This document shows, piece by piece, positions 9,363 through 18,868 of a stretch of DNA of 64,000 nt. The DNA is taken from positions 3,343,553 to 3,407,552 of the forward strand of contig CP058708.1 of assembly GCA_013414765.1 (NCBI GenBank). Reading direction: 5' to 3'. Every line of letters begins with the position of its first letter. The stretch's first letter is position 1. Source of the stretch: Candidatus Accumulibacter cognatus (lineage in GTDB: Bacteria; Pseudomonadota; Gammaproteobacteria; Burkholderiales; Rhodocyclaceae). The notes under the pieces are model-generated. The model worked only from the letters and a program-made list of their open reading frames with translations. It was not told the origin of the DNA and did not search any database. The translations under genes and the position numbers were made by a program.

Positions 9363-12300
9363 TTGACCCTGCTGCCGCTGCCGCCTGGCCTGATGCTCGT
9401 GCATGGCAACCAACCCGAGATGCTGCGCGACCTGGTCGTCGAGTGGATGAAGCGCCATCCGCTGGCGCCGCTCGAGAATGAGGTCATCCTGGTGCAGAGC
9501 AATGGCATTGCGCAGTGGCTCAAGCTGGCGCTGGCCGCCGATGTGGGGAAGGGCGAGGCAGCCGGGGGCTGCGGGATCGCCGCGGCGCTCGAGATCTCGC
9601 TGCCGTCGCGCTTCCTGTGGCGAGTCTATCGCGCGCTGCTCGGGCGTCAGGCGGTGCCGGAGAATTCGCCGTTCGACGAGTCGCGGCTGCTCTGGCGTTT
9701 GCTGCGGCTGCTGCCGGAAGTGATGAACGAACCGGAGTACGCGCCGCTGCTCGCCTTCCTCGGCCAGGACAGCGATCGGCGCAAGCGCTTTCAGCTTGCC
9801 GGGCGCCTCGCCGATCTCTTCGATCAGTATCAGGTGTACCGCGCTGACTGGCTGGCGGCCTGGGAGACGGGCCAGGATGTCCTGATCGACGCCCGCGGAC
9901 GCGCAGTGCCTCTGGCCGAAGGACATCGCTGGCAGGCAGCGCTCTGGCGCGCCTTGCTGGCCGACGTGCGGGCACGGACCAGCCGATCCGGCGGCTCGGG
10001 GGCGAACGCGGCGGCGAATGCCGGGCGGGCAGGCGTGCACGCGGCCTTCCTGCGTTGCGCCGCGCGCTGGCCCGAGGGCGAACGCCCCGCCGACTTGCCG
10101 CGCCGGGTGATCGTGTTCGGCGTTTCGAGCCTGCCGCAGCAGTCTCTGGAAGTGCTCGCGGAACTGGGACGCTGGACACAGGTGCTGATGTGCGTGCATA
10201 ACCCCTGTCAGTATTTCTGGGCCGACATCGTCGCCGATCGCGACCTGCTGCTGCACCGCGGGCGTTCCCGCCAGGCGCGGCGGCCGAGCGTTCCGGATTT
10301 CATTGTCGACGAACGACTGCATCTGCACGCACAGCCGCTGCTCGCCGCCTGGGGCAAACAGGGGCGGGATTTCATCGGCCTGCTCGAAGCACACGACGAC
10401 GATGCGGCGCGCGCCGGCTACCTGCCGCATTTCGCCGCCATTGGGCAGCGCATCGAGCTGTTCAAGGATTTCGGCGGTGCCACCCTGCTGCAACAACTGC
10501 AGGATGACATCCTCGAATTGCGCCCGCTTGCCGAGACGCGCGCGCACTGGCCAGCCGTCGACCCGGCGCGCGATGCTTCGATCCGTTTTCATGTCGCTCA
10601 CAGCCCGCAGCGCGAAGTCGAGATCCTGCATGATCAACTGCTCGCCGCCTTCAATGCCGACGCGACGCTGCGCCCGCGCGACATTCTCGTCATGGTGCCC
10701 GATATCGATCGCTACGCGCCACACGTGCAGGCGGTATTTGGCCTGCTCGAAGCAAGCGATGCGCGCTACCTGCCGTTCAGCGTCGCCGACCAGGGCCGAC
10801 GCCAGGTTGATCCGCTGCTGCAGGCGCTCGCAAAGCTGCTCGGTCTGCCGCAGTCGCGCCTGGCGGTCAGCGATCTGCTCGACCTGCTCGAGGTGCCGGC
10901 GCTGCGGCAGCGCTTCGGCATCGCCGAAGACGAGCTGCCGCAATTGCAGCGCTGGATCCGGGGTGCCAACATTCGCTGGGGTCTGCACGCCGAGCAGCGT
11001 GCCTGCCTCGATTTACCGCAGCACGCCGAGGCGGCGGCGCCGAACACCTGGCTGTTCGGCTTGCGGCGGATGCTGCTCGGCTATGCTGTCGGTGCCAGTG
11101 CCGCGGCCTGGCAGGGGATCGCGCCGTACGATGAAATCGGCGGCATCGATGCCGCGCTGCTCGGCCCGCTGGTGCAGTTGTTCGACCGCCTGGACGCCAC
11201 CTGGCGGAGCTTGCGCCAGCCCGCGACCGTCAACGTCTGGTGCGTGCGCCTGCGCGCCCTGCTTGCCGGCTTCTTTGCTGCCGAGGACAGCGGCGACGCC
11301 TTCACCCTGCTGCAGCTCGACAGCGGCCTGCAGCGCTGGCAGGATGCCTGCGACGAGGCGGCCCTGGTCGAGGAGCTGCCGCTGTCGGTGGTCGGCGAGT
11401 CCTGGCTTGCCGGCCTCGATGAGGGAGGACTGTCGCAGCGCTTCTTCGGCGGCGTCATCACCTTCGCCACCCTGATGCCGATGCGCGCCATCCCGTTCCG
11501 GCGGATCTGTCTGCTCGGCATGAATGACGGCGACTACCCGCGCACGCGCACACCGATGGACTTCGACCTCATGGCGCTGGACTACCGGCCAGGCGACCGC
11601 TCGCGCCGCGAGGACGATCGCTATCTGTTCCTCGAAGCGCTGCTCTCGGCGCGCGATGGCCTGTATATCTCCTGGGTGGGCCGCAGTATCCACGACAACA
11701 GCGTGCGGCCGCCGTCGGTTCTGGTCGGGCAGTTGCGCGATCACCTGGCCGCGGGCTGGTCCCTGGCCGGTCATGTCGGACCAGCCGGGAAAGGGGGCGA
11801 AGCCCTGCTCGCGGCGCTGACCGTCGAGCACCGGCTGCAGCCCTTCAGCCCCGACTATTTCCCGGCGCTTCCGGAGGAAACCAGACTGTTCACCTATGCG
11901 CAGGAGTGGCAACCCAAAGCCGAGGCCGCCGCCGACGCGGGTGCACCGGAGGCGGACAGAGTCTTGCCGCTGCTGCTGCGTGAAGAGCCGCTGTCGCTGC
12001 GCGATCTCGGCGACTTCCTTCGGCAGCCGGTCAAGGCCTTCTTTCGGCAGCGCCTCGGCGTCTCCTTCGAGATCGACGATCCGGTGAGCGACGATCAGGA
12101 ACCCTTCGAGGTCGATGGCCTGGGCCGTTGGCAGTTGCAGGACGAGTTGATCCGGGCGCAGGTCACTGCGCTCGAACAGGCGCAGGACCTTGCGGCCGCA
12201 CGCAATGACCGGCTTGCCGACATCCGGCGGCGCGGCGATCTGCCCGGTGGAGCCTTTGGCGATGCCCTGGCCGACGAGCTGCTGGCGCCGATGGACGATG

Positions 12301-12947
12301 TCCTGGAGCGCTATCAGCGTGCGCTCGCGCGCTGGCCGTTGCCCGTCGATGGCGAGCAAGAGATCCGCTTCCAGGTCAGCAGTCAAGGGCAGGAACTGGC
12401 GATCGCCGACTGGCGCGGTGGACTCCGCTGCGATGGCGATGGCCGGCGCGGTCGGGTCGTTCTCGAAACGAGTGATCTGGTCAGGAACCATCAATATCGC
12501 GGCGAAAAGGTCATCCGCCACTGGGTCGAGCATCTCGCCCTGCACCTCGACAGTGGGCCGCTGAGTACCGAGATCATCAGCAAGGCCGGCGATGTCACCC
12601 TGCCGCCACTGACGATCGAACAGGCCCGCTGCCAACTGAGAAAACTTCTGATCGCCTGGCAGCAGGGAATGCAAAGGCCGCTGCCGCTGGCGGCCAGGAC
12701 GGCGTTCGCCTATCTCAAGGGGGGCGACGATGCGGCGCGCAAGGCATACCAAAGCGCTTACCAATCTCTGGGCGAAGTGGACAGCGATCCCTATCTCAAA
12801 CGCGCCTATCCGGATTACGACGCGCTGCTGGCTAAGGGGGAGTTTCACGCACTTGCCGAGATGCTCCTGCGCCCGCTGTTCGAGGCAATCCCGGCCAGCA
12901 AGGAGAAAGTCGGCCGGGCGGAGAAGAGCGCGGGAGGGTCCGCATGA
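9363..12947 (+). CDS. recC: exodeoxyribonuclease V subunit gamma (RecC)
   Basis: About 1194 residues, slightly longer than E. coli RecC (1122). The N-terminus matches the family opening (MLVHGNQPEMLRDLV), followed by EVILVQSNGIAQWLKLALA. The region PMRAIPFRRICLLGMNDGDYPR is also characteristic. RecC is the Chi-recognition and clamp subunit of RecBCD. The start is uncertain: TTG at 9363 has GGAG 6 bases upstream, TTG at 9336 lies further out, and ATG at 9393 aligns closest to family starts. The stop overlaps recB by ATGA, so the operon is coupled. Confidence 0.93.
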   Translation: MTLLPLPPGLMLVHGNQPEMLRDLVVEWMKRHPLAPLENEVILVQSNGIAQWLKLALAADVGKGEAAGGCGIAAALEISLPSRFLWRVYRALLGRQAVPENSPFDESRLLWRLLRLLPEVMNEPEYAPLLAFLGQDSDRRKRFQLAGRLADLFDQYQVYRADWLAAWETGQDVLIDARGRAVPLAEGHRWQAALWRALLADVRARTSRSGGSGANAAANAGRAGVHAAFLRCAARWPEGERPADLPRRVIVFGVSSLPQQSLEVLAELGRWTQVLMCVHNPCQYFWADIVADRDLLLHRGRSRQARRPSVPDFIVDERLHLHAQPLLAAWGKQGRDFIGLLEAHDDDAARAGYLPHFAAIGQRIELFKDFGGATLLQQLQDDILELRPLAETRAHWPAVDPARDASIRFHVAHSPQREVEILHDQLLAAFNADATLRPRDILVMVPDIDRYAPHVQAVFGLLEASDARYLPFSVADQGRRQVDPLLQALAKLLGLPQSRLAVSDLLDLLEVPALRQRFGIAEDELPQLQRWIRGANIRWGLHAEQRACLDLPQHAEAAAPNTWLFGLRRMLLGYAVGASAAAWQGIAPYDEIGGIDAALLGPLVQLFDRLDATWRSLRQPATVNVWCVRLRALLAGFFAAEDSGDAFTLLQLDSGLQRWQDACDEAALVEELPLSVVGESWLAGLDEGGLSQRFFGGVITFATLMPMRAIPFRRICLLGMNDGDYPRTRTPMDFDLMALDYRPGDRSRREDDRYLFLEALLSARDGLYISWVGRSIHDNSVRPPSVLVGQLRDHLAAGWSLAGHVGPAGKGGEALLAALTVEHRLQPFSPDYFPALPEETRLFTYAQEWQPKAEAAADAGAPEADRVLPLLLREEPLSLRDLGDFLRQPVKAFFRQRLGVSFEIDDPVSDDQEPFEVDGLGRWQLQDELIRAQVTALEQAQDLAAARNDRLADIRRRGDLPGGAFGDALADELLAPMDDVLERYQRALARWPLPVDGEQEIRFQVSSQGQELAIADWRGGLRCDGDGRRGRVVLETSDLVRNHQYRGEKVIRHWVEHLALHLDSGPLSTEIISKAGDVTLPPLTIEQARCQLRKLLIAWQQGMQRPLPLAARTAFAYLKGGDDAARKAYQSAYQSLGEVDSDPYLKRAYPDYDALLAKGEFHALAEMLLRPLFEAIPASKEKVGRAEKSAGGSA

Positions 12948-15900
12948 GTCCCGCCGCACTGACGATGGCGCCCGGCACGGCCGTCGAAATGCTCGATCCC
13001 TTGCGTTTCCCGCTGCATGGCAGCCGGCTGATCGAGGCCAGCGCCGGCACCGGCAAGACCTTCACGATTGCCGCGCTGTATGTCCGCCTGGTGCTGGGTC
13101 ATGGCGCGGAAAACGCTTATGCGCGCCCTCTCACGCCACGCGAAATTCTCGTCGTCACCTTTACCGAGGCGGCGACGCAGGAGCTGCGCGACCGCATTCG
13201 CGTCCGTCTGGCGCAAGCGGCCGCCTGTTTCAGGGTCGATGCCAGCGATGACTCCAGCGAAAACGACAGGACCGTTGCCGACGAGCTGCTGCGTGCGCTG
13301 CGCCAGGAGTACACGCCGGAACAATGGCCGGCCTGCGCCCGCAAGCTGCAACTGGCTGCCGAAGCGATGGACGAGGCGGCCGTCTCGACCATCCACGCCT
13401 GGTGCCAGCGCATGCTGCGCGAACACGCTTTCGACAGCGACAGCCTGTTCACCCAGACACTCGAAACCGATCAGCACGAGCTGCTCGCCGAAGTCGTTCG
13501 CGACTACTGGCGCAGCTTTCTGGCGGCGCTCGACCGTGAGGCGGTTGCCGAAGTGCGGAAATGGTGGTCGGGTCCCGAAGCCTTGCAGGATGGCATCAGG
13601 AATCTCGTCGCGCATGCGGATTGGCTTGCCGAGTCGCCGCTGTCCCCGGCGGAGGCGCTGCGGAGCAGCCTGAGCGAGCGGCGCCGCCGCCTGGCTGAAC
13701 TCAAGGCGCCGTGGGCGGAATGGGTGGATCAGTTGCGGGCCTTTCTCGACAACGCGGTCGCAGGAAAGCAGGTGGATGGACGCAAACTGCAGGCCCGCTT
13801 CTACCAGCCGTGGCTGGAGACGCTGCGCGCCTGGCGGGACGACCTGGACATGCGGCGGCCCGATCTCCAGACCGGCTGGACTCGCCTGACCCCTGCCGGA
13901 CTGGCCGAAGCCTGGAAAACGGCTCCCCTGCCGGAGCACCCCGCACTGACCGCAATCGCCGGTCTTTCGGCCGCGCTGCAGGCCTTGCCCGACGCGCGCA
14001 CCGACCTGCTCCGTCACGCGGCACGCTGGGTGGCGCAGCGCTTTGCCGACGAGCAGGCGCGCCGTGCGCAGATGGGTTTCAACGATCTCCTCACCCGGCT
14101 CGACGTAGCGCTGCACGCGCCTAGTGGCCAACGCCTCGCCGACAACATCCGTCAGCAGTTTCCGGTGGCGTTGATCGACGAATTCCAGGATACCGACCCG
14201 GTCCAGTACCGGATTTTCGATGCCGTGTACCGCGTTGCGCAGAGCGTTTCCGACAGCGCGCTGATCCTCATCGGCGATCCCAAACAGGCGATCTACGCCT
14301 TCCGCGGTGCCGACATCCACACCTATCTGGCGGCCCGCCGCGCCTGCGTCGAGCGGCTCTACACGCTGAACAAGAACTACCGGTCGACCAGGGCCATGGT
14401 CCTGGCGACCAATCACTGCTTCACGGTGGCGGAAGATCGTGCGAGCGGTTCCGGCGCTTTCCTCTTCCGCAGCGGGACGGACAATCCGGTGCCCTTCATC
14501 ACCGCCGAGGCACAAGGCCGCGCCGATGCACTGCAGGCCGACGGCATGCCGGTGCCCGCACTCACCGTCTGGCACCTGCCGCTGAATCCGGATGGCAAAC
14601 CCCTGGGCAGGACCGTCTATCGCGAACAGATGGCAGCCAGTTGTGCCGGCGAAATGGTGCGCCTGCTCAATCTCGGCCAGGCGGGACGGGCCGGCTTTGC
14701 TGGCCAGAGCGGCCTGCAGAGCGTGCGCCCGGCCGACCTCGCGGTATTGGTCAACAGCCGCGGTGAGGCCGATACGATGCGCAGGGCACTGTCGCAGCGC
14801 GGAGTGCGCAGCGTCTATCTCTCGGACAAGGATTCGGTTTTCGGGAGCAGCGAGGCCGGCGAGCTGCAGCACTGGCTCGCCGCCTGCGCCGAACCCGACG
14901 ACGGGCGCCTGCTGCGCAGCGCGCTGGCCACCGCCATTCTGGGCCTGAGCTGGCGGGAACTCGACACGCTCAACCATGACGAGATTGCCTGGGAAGCGCG
15001 CGCCCTGCAGTTTCGCGGCTATCGGGATTGCTGGCGTCGCCAGGGCGTACTGCCGATGCTGCGCCGGCTGCTCAACGATTTTCAGGTGCCGGCAAGGCTG
15101 CTCGGCTGCGACGATGAGGGCGGCGATGATGCGGGCAGGGCGGTCGACGGCGAACGCACACTGACCAACGTGCTGCACCTTGCCGAACTGCTGCAACAGG
15201 CGAGTGCGCTGCTCGACGGCGAGCACGCGCTGATTCGCCATCTTGCCGAGCAGCGGCGCGATGCTGCCAACACTGGCGGCGACGCGCGCCAACTGCGCCT
15301 GGAGAGCGACGCCGATCTGGTGCAGGTGGTCACCGTGCACAAGTCCAAGGGGCTGGAATACCCGCTGGTCTTCCTGCCCTTTGCCTGCACCTTCCGGGCG
15401 AGCGATGCCAGGGATCTGCCGTTGAAATGGCATGACCATGACGGATGCCTGCAACTCGCGCTCGCCGCCGACACAGGCATCGTCGATAAGGCAGACCGCG
15501 AGCGCCTCGGCGAGGACCTGCGCAAGCTCTATGTCGCCCTGACCCGTGCGCGTTACGCCACCTGGATCGGCGTCGCGCCGCTCAAGGATCTGGAGCGCAG
15601 CGCTTTCGGCTACCTGCTGGGCGGCAGCGAGGTGCTGGCAGCGGCTGCGCTGCCGCAGGCGCTCGCAGCCTGGCGCGACCACTGCCCGCATATCGCCCTG
15701 GCGCCGGCGCCTGCCGCCAGCGCTGAGCGATTTCTGCCGCAAGCCTCGGCGCGGGTTGCCGGTCCGGCACGTCGCTCGGCGCGCGCACTGCGCGAGCACT
15801 GGTGGGTTGCCAGCTACTCGGCGCTGAAGACCATCGGCGAGGAGCAGGCTGCGGTATCCACAAGCGCCGCCGACACACCGGTGGAAGACATTTTCCTGGA

Positions 15901-16747
15901 AACCCGGGCAGCGCAGAACGCCGCGGCCGTTGCGGACGGTTCGCCGCCGCCCGGCGCAAGCACGGCGCGACCGGCGATTCCCGCTCCCGGCTCGCTGCAC
16001 GATTTTCCGCGCGGTGCCGAGGCTGGAACCTTTCTCCATGACCTGCTCGAGTGGTCGGCCAAACAGGGCTTCGGCCGGGTCGCCGGAGAACCGGCGCTAT
16101 TGCGCGACCTGATCGCTCGCCGCTGCCAGACGCGCGGCTGGCAGCACTGGATCGAACCTTTGCAGGCCTGGCTGCTGCATTTCCTGACGACGCCGCTGCG
16201 GCTGCCGGCGCTGCCCGGCGTGCCGGCGACCTCGCCGGTGCTGGCCGGTCTGTCATCGTCGATAGCCGAGATGGAGTTCTGGCTCGCCGCGCATACAGTC
16301 CAGACGACCCGCATCGATGCGCTCGTCCGCCAGCACACGCTCGCCGGCGCCACCCGTCCTGCGCTGCAGCCGGATGAACTGAACGGCATGCTGAAGGGCT
16401 TCATGGACCTCGTTTTCGAGCACCAAGGTCGCTACTACCTGGCCGACTACAAGTCGAACTGGCTCGGTCCCGACGATGCCGCCTATACACCGGCGACAAT
16501 GGGTGCCGCGATTCTGCACGCCCGGTACGAGCTGCAGTACGTCCTCTATGTGCTCGCACTGCATCGCCTGTTGCAGGCGCGCCTGCCCGATTACGACTAC
16601 GAGCGACATGTCGGCGGCGCCGTGTATGTCTTTCTGCGCGGCGTGCACGCGCCGAACCAGGGCCTGCACTGCGAACGTCCGCCGCGCGTCCTGATCGAAG
16701 CGCTCGACGCCCTGTTCTCCTGCTGCCGCACGAAGGAAACGCCATGA
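12944..16747 (+). CDS. recB: exodeoxyribonuclease V subunit beta (RecB)
   Basis: 1267 residues. UvrD-like helicase: Walker A ASAGTGKT at 32-39, Walker B LIDEFQDTDPVQ near 411, motif V VTVHKSKGLEYPLVFLP near 797. C-terminal RecB nuclease: GTFLHDLLEW, the metal-binding DLVFEHQGRYYLADYKSNWL near 1155-1170, and YELQYVLYVLALHR. It supplies the 3'-5' helicase and the single nuclease site of RecBCD. Coupled by ATGA overlaps to recC upstream and recD downstream. Confidence 0.96.
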   Translation: MSPAALTMAPGTAVEMLDPLRFPLHGSRLIEASAGTGKTFTIAALYVRLVLGHGAENAYARPLTPREILVVTFTEAATQELRDRIRVRLAQAAACFRVDASDDSSENDRTVADELLRALRQEYTPEQWPACARKLQLAAEAMDEAAVSTIHAWCQRMLREHAFDSDSLFTQTLETDQHELLAEVVRDYWRSFLAALDREAVAEVRKWWSGPEALQDGIRNLVAHADWLAESPLSPAEALRSSLSERRRRLAELKAPWAEWVDQLRAFLDNAVAGKQVDGRKLQARFYQPWLETLRAWRDDLDMRRPDLQTGWTRLTPAGLAEAWKTAPLPEHPALTAIAGLSAALQALPDARTDLLRHAARWVAQRFADEQARRAQMGFNDLLTRLDVALHAPSGQRLADNIRQQFPVALIDEFQDTDPVQYRIFDAVYRVAQSVSDSALILIGDPKQAIYAFRGADIHTYLAARRACVERLYTLNKNYRSTRAMVLATNHCFTVAEDRASGSGAFLFRSGTDNPVPFITAEAQGRADALQADGMPVPALTVWHLPLNPDGKPLGRTVYREQMAASCAGEMVRLLNLGQAGRAGFAGQSGLQSVRPADLAVLVNSRGEADTMRRALSQRGVRSVYLSDKDSVFGSSEAGELQHWLAACAEPDDGRLLRSALATAILGLSWRELDTLNHDEIAWEARALQFRGYRDCWRRQGVLPMLRRLLNDFQVPARLLGCDDEGGDDAGRAVDGERTLTNVLHLAELLQQASALLDGEHALIRHLAEQRRDAANTGGDARQLRLESDADLVQVVTVHKSKGLEYPLVFLPFACTFRASDARDLPLKWHDHDGCLQLALAADTGIVDKADRERLGEDLRKLYVALTRARYATWIGVAPLKDLERSAFGYLLGGSEVLAAAALPQALAAWRDHCPHIALAPAPAASAERFLPQASARVAGPARRSARALREHWWVASYSALKTIGEEQAAVSTSAADTPVEDIFLETRAAQNAAAVADGSPPPGASTARPAIPAPGSLHDFPRGAEAGTFLHDLLEWSAKQGFGRVAGEPALLRDLIARRCQTRGWQHWIEPLQAWLLHFLTTPLRLPALPGVPATSPVLAGLSSSIAEMEFWLAAHTVQTTRIDALVRQHTLAGATRPALQPDELNGMLKGFMDLVFEHQGRYYLADYKSNWLGPDDAAYTPATMGAAILHARYELQYVLYVLALHRLLQARLPDYDYERHVGGAVYVFLRGVHAPNQGLHCERPPRVLIEALDALFSCCRTKETP

Positions 16748-18846
16748 GCCATGCCCCCTTCGATACCCAGGCGGCGCTGCAGGCGGTGCTGGCCAGTTGG
16801 GCCGAACGCCGGTGGCTGCGCCCGCTCGATGCCGCATTCGCCGATTTTCTCTGGCGCGAAGTTCCCGACGCGCCGCCGTTCCTGATCCTCGCCGCCGCGC
16901 TTGCCAGCCACCAGCTTGGCCGCGGTCACGCCTGCCTCGATCTGGCAGCGACGCTCCAGGCACCGGCATTGGCCCTGTCGCTGCCACCCGAGGGTGAGGA
17001 GGGGAGGGATGTGCTGGCCACGACGGAGCCGCCACCGTTGCCGGCCGAGGTACTGGCCGGATGGAGCCTTGATCGATGGCAGGCAGCGCTCGATCATCCG
17101 CTGCTGGTTGGTTGCGGTGCTGGCGACACGCCACTGGTGCGCGTCGGTCCACGCCTCTATCTGCGTCGTTACTGGCAATACGAACAAGACGTACACCGTG
17201 CCATCGAGCGGCGGCTGGCGCGGTCGGCGACGCTGCAGGCCGCGCTGCCGCTGGACATCCTGCGCCCTATCCTCGACGGGCTGTTTCCGCCCGCAGCGGC
17301 CGGCGAGGCCGGGGCTAGCTGGCAGAAGATGGCCTGCGCACTGGCGGCGTGCAGCGGATTTTGCATCCTCACCGGCGGTCCGGGAACCGGCAAGACGACG
17401 ACCGTGGTTCGCCTGCTGGCGCTGCTGCAGGCGCTGGCGCTCGCCGCGCCGTTGGCCGGAGAGCCGCCGCGGCCGCTGCGCATCCGGCTGGCGGCGCCGA
17501 CCGGCAAGGCGGCGGCGCGCCTCAACGAATCGATCGCTGGCGTGGTGACGCGCCTGTCGCTGGCCGGCTTCGAACAGGCGGAAGCGGTGCGCGCCGCGAT
17601 ACCGGTGAAGGTGAGCACCCTGCATCGCCTGCTCGGCAACCGGCCGGATAGCCGGCATTTTCATCACCACGCCGGCCATCCGCTGGCGCTCGACGTGTTG
17701 GTGATCGACGAAGCGTCGATGATCGATCTGGAAATGATGGCTGCCGTGCTGGCTGCCCTGCCGGCATCGGCGCGGCTGATCCTGCTCGGCGACAAGGATC
17801 AGCTCGCTTCGGTAGAGGCTGGCGCCGTGCTCGGCGAACTGTGCCGGCACGCGCGCGCCGGACGGTACACTCCGGCGACGCGCGACTGGCTGGCGGCGGC
17901 CAGTGGTGAACGCATCGACGAGAGCCTGGTCGACGAGGCGGGCAGTGCGCTCGCGCAGACGGTGGTCATGCTCCGTCACAGTTACCGCTTTTCTGCGGCG
18001 AGCGGCATCGGCCAACTGGCTGAGGCGGTGAACGCTGGCGACGCGGTGCGGGTCAGCGAGGTCTGGCGGCACACCCATGCCGACCTCGCCCTGCTGCCGC
18101 TGGATGCTGCTGACGAAACACGGTTCGCGGCACTGGTCATCGACGGGGCTGTGGCAGGGCCGGGTGCCAATCCGGCGCCCCCCGCCGGGCTTGCCCAGAC
18201 GGCGTTTCGATACGGCTATCGCCATTACCTCACGACTCTCTCCGAGGCCCGGCCCTCGTCTGTAGCGAATCAGAACGCAATCGACGACTGGGCGCGCCGG
18301 GTGTTGCGCGCGCATGGCCAGTTCCAGGTGCTGTGCGCGCTACGGCGTGGACCCTGGGGGGTCGCCAGTCTCAACCAGCGCATTGCCCGCGTGTTGTGTG
18401 CAGCCGCCCTGATTCCGGCCAGCGCCGGCTGGTACCCGGGCCGCCCGGTTCTCGTCACCCGCAACGACTACGGTCTTGGGCTGATGAACGGCGACATCGG
18501 CATCACCCTGGCGCTACCGCCTGCGGCCGACCAGGAAACGAAACTGCGGGTTGCCTTTCCCGCTGGCGACGCCGGCCAGGGAATCAAGTGGATCTTGCCG
18601 AGCCGCCTGCAGGCAGTGGAAACAGCGTATGTCCTGACCGTGCACAAGTCGCAGGGATCGGAATTCGGCCACGTCGCGCTGGTCCTGCCGGCCACGCCGA
18701 GTCCGATCCTCACCCGCGAGCTCCTCTATACCGGAATCACCCGCGCCCGCGCTTTCCTGACGCTGGTCATGCCCGGTCCATCCCGGCTGCTGGATGTCAT
18801 CGTGCAAAGACAGGTGCTGCGCGCGAGCGGCCTGCTGGCTGAGTGA
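16744..18846 (+). CDS. recD: exodeoxyribonuclease V subunit alpha (RecD)
   Basis: 700 residues, longer than E. coli RecD (608) with extra N-terminal and inserted segments. SF1B helicase motifs: Walker A GGPGTGKTT at 210-218, Walker B VIDEASMIDLEMM near 319, GDKDQLASVEAGAVLGEL, and motif VI region VHKSQGSEF near 632. It is the 5'-3' helicase of RecBCD. The ATG overlaps the recB stop (ATGA), giving the order recC-recB-recD with equal coupling at each joint. Confidence 0.95.
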   Translation: MSHAPFDTQAALQAVLASWAERRWLRPLDAAFADFLWREVPDAPPFLILAAALASHQLGRGHACLDLAATLQAPALALSLPPEGEEGRDVLATTEPPPLPAEVLAGWSLDRWQAALDHPLLVGCGAGDTPLVRVGPRLYLRRYWQYEQDVHRAIERRLARSATLQAALPLDILRPILDGLFPPAAAGEAGASWQKMACALAACSGFCILTGGPGTGKTTTVVRLLALLQALALAAPLAGEPPRPLRIRLAAPTGKAAARLNESIAGVVTRLSLAGFEQAEAVRAAIPVKVSTLHRLLGNRPDSRHFHHHAGHPLALDVLVIDEASMIDLEMMAAVLAALPASARLILLGDKDQLASVEAGAVLGELCRHARAGRYTPATRDWLAAASGERIDESLVDEAGSALAQTVVMLRHSYRFSAASGIGQLAEAVNAGDAVRVSEVWRHTHADLALLPLDAADETRFAALVIDGAVAGPGANPAPPAGLAQTAFRYGYRHYLTTLSEARPSSVANQNAIDDWARRVLRAHGQFQVLCALRRGPWGVASLNQRIARVLCAAALIPASAGWYPGRPVLVTRNDYGLGLMNGDIGITLALPPAADQETKLRVAFPAGDAGQGIKWILPSRLQAVETAYVLTVHKSQGSEFGHVALVLPATPSPILTRELLYTGITRARAFLTLVMPGPSRLLDVIVQRQVLRASGLLAE

Positions 18847-18868
18847 GGCCGATGGTGAGAACGGCGAA

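Noticed and set aside
9255-10988. 577-codon minus-strand frame across the start of recC
   Set aside because: Antisense to recC; composition Arg/Gln/Ala-rich with no domain, a GC artefact.
11013-12959. 648-codon minus-strand frame across recC
   Set aside because: Antisense shadow of recC without motifs or a ribosome site.
12845-16039. 1064-codon open frame on the minus strand across recC/recB
   Set aside because: It lies antisense to recB with clear helicase and nuclease motifs on the plus strand; the frame is open because of the high GC content.
16597-18315. 572-codon minus-strand frame across recB/recD
   Set aside because: Antisense to RecD motifs; no recognisable product.
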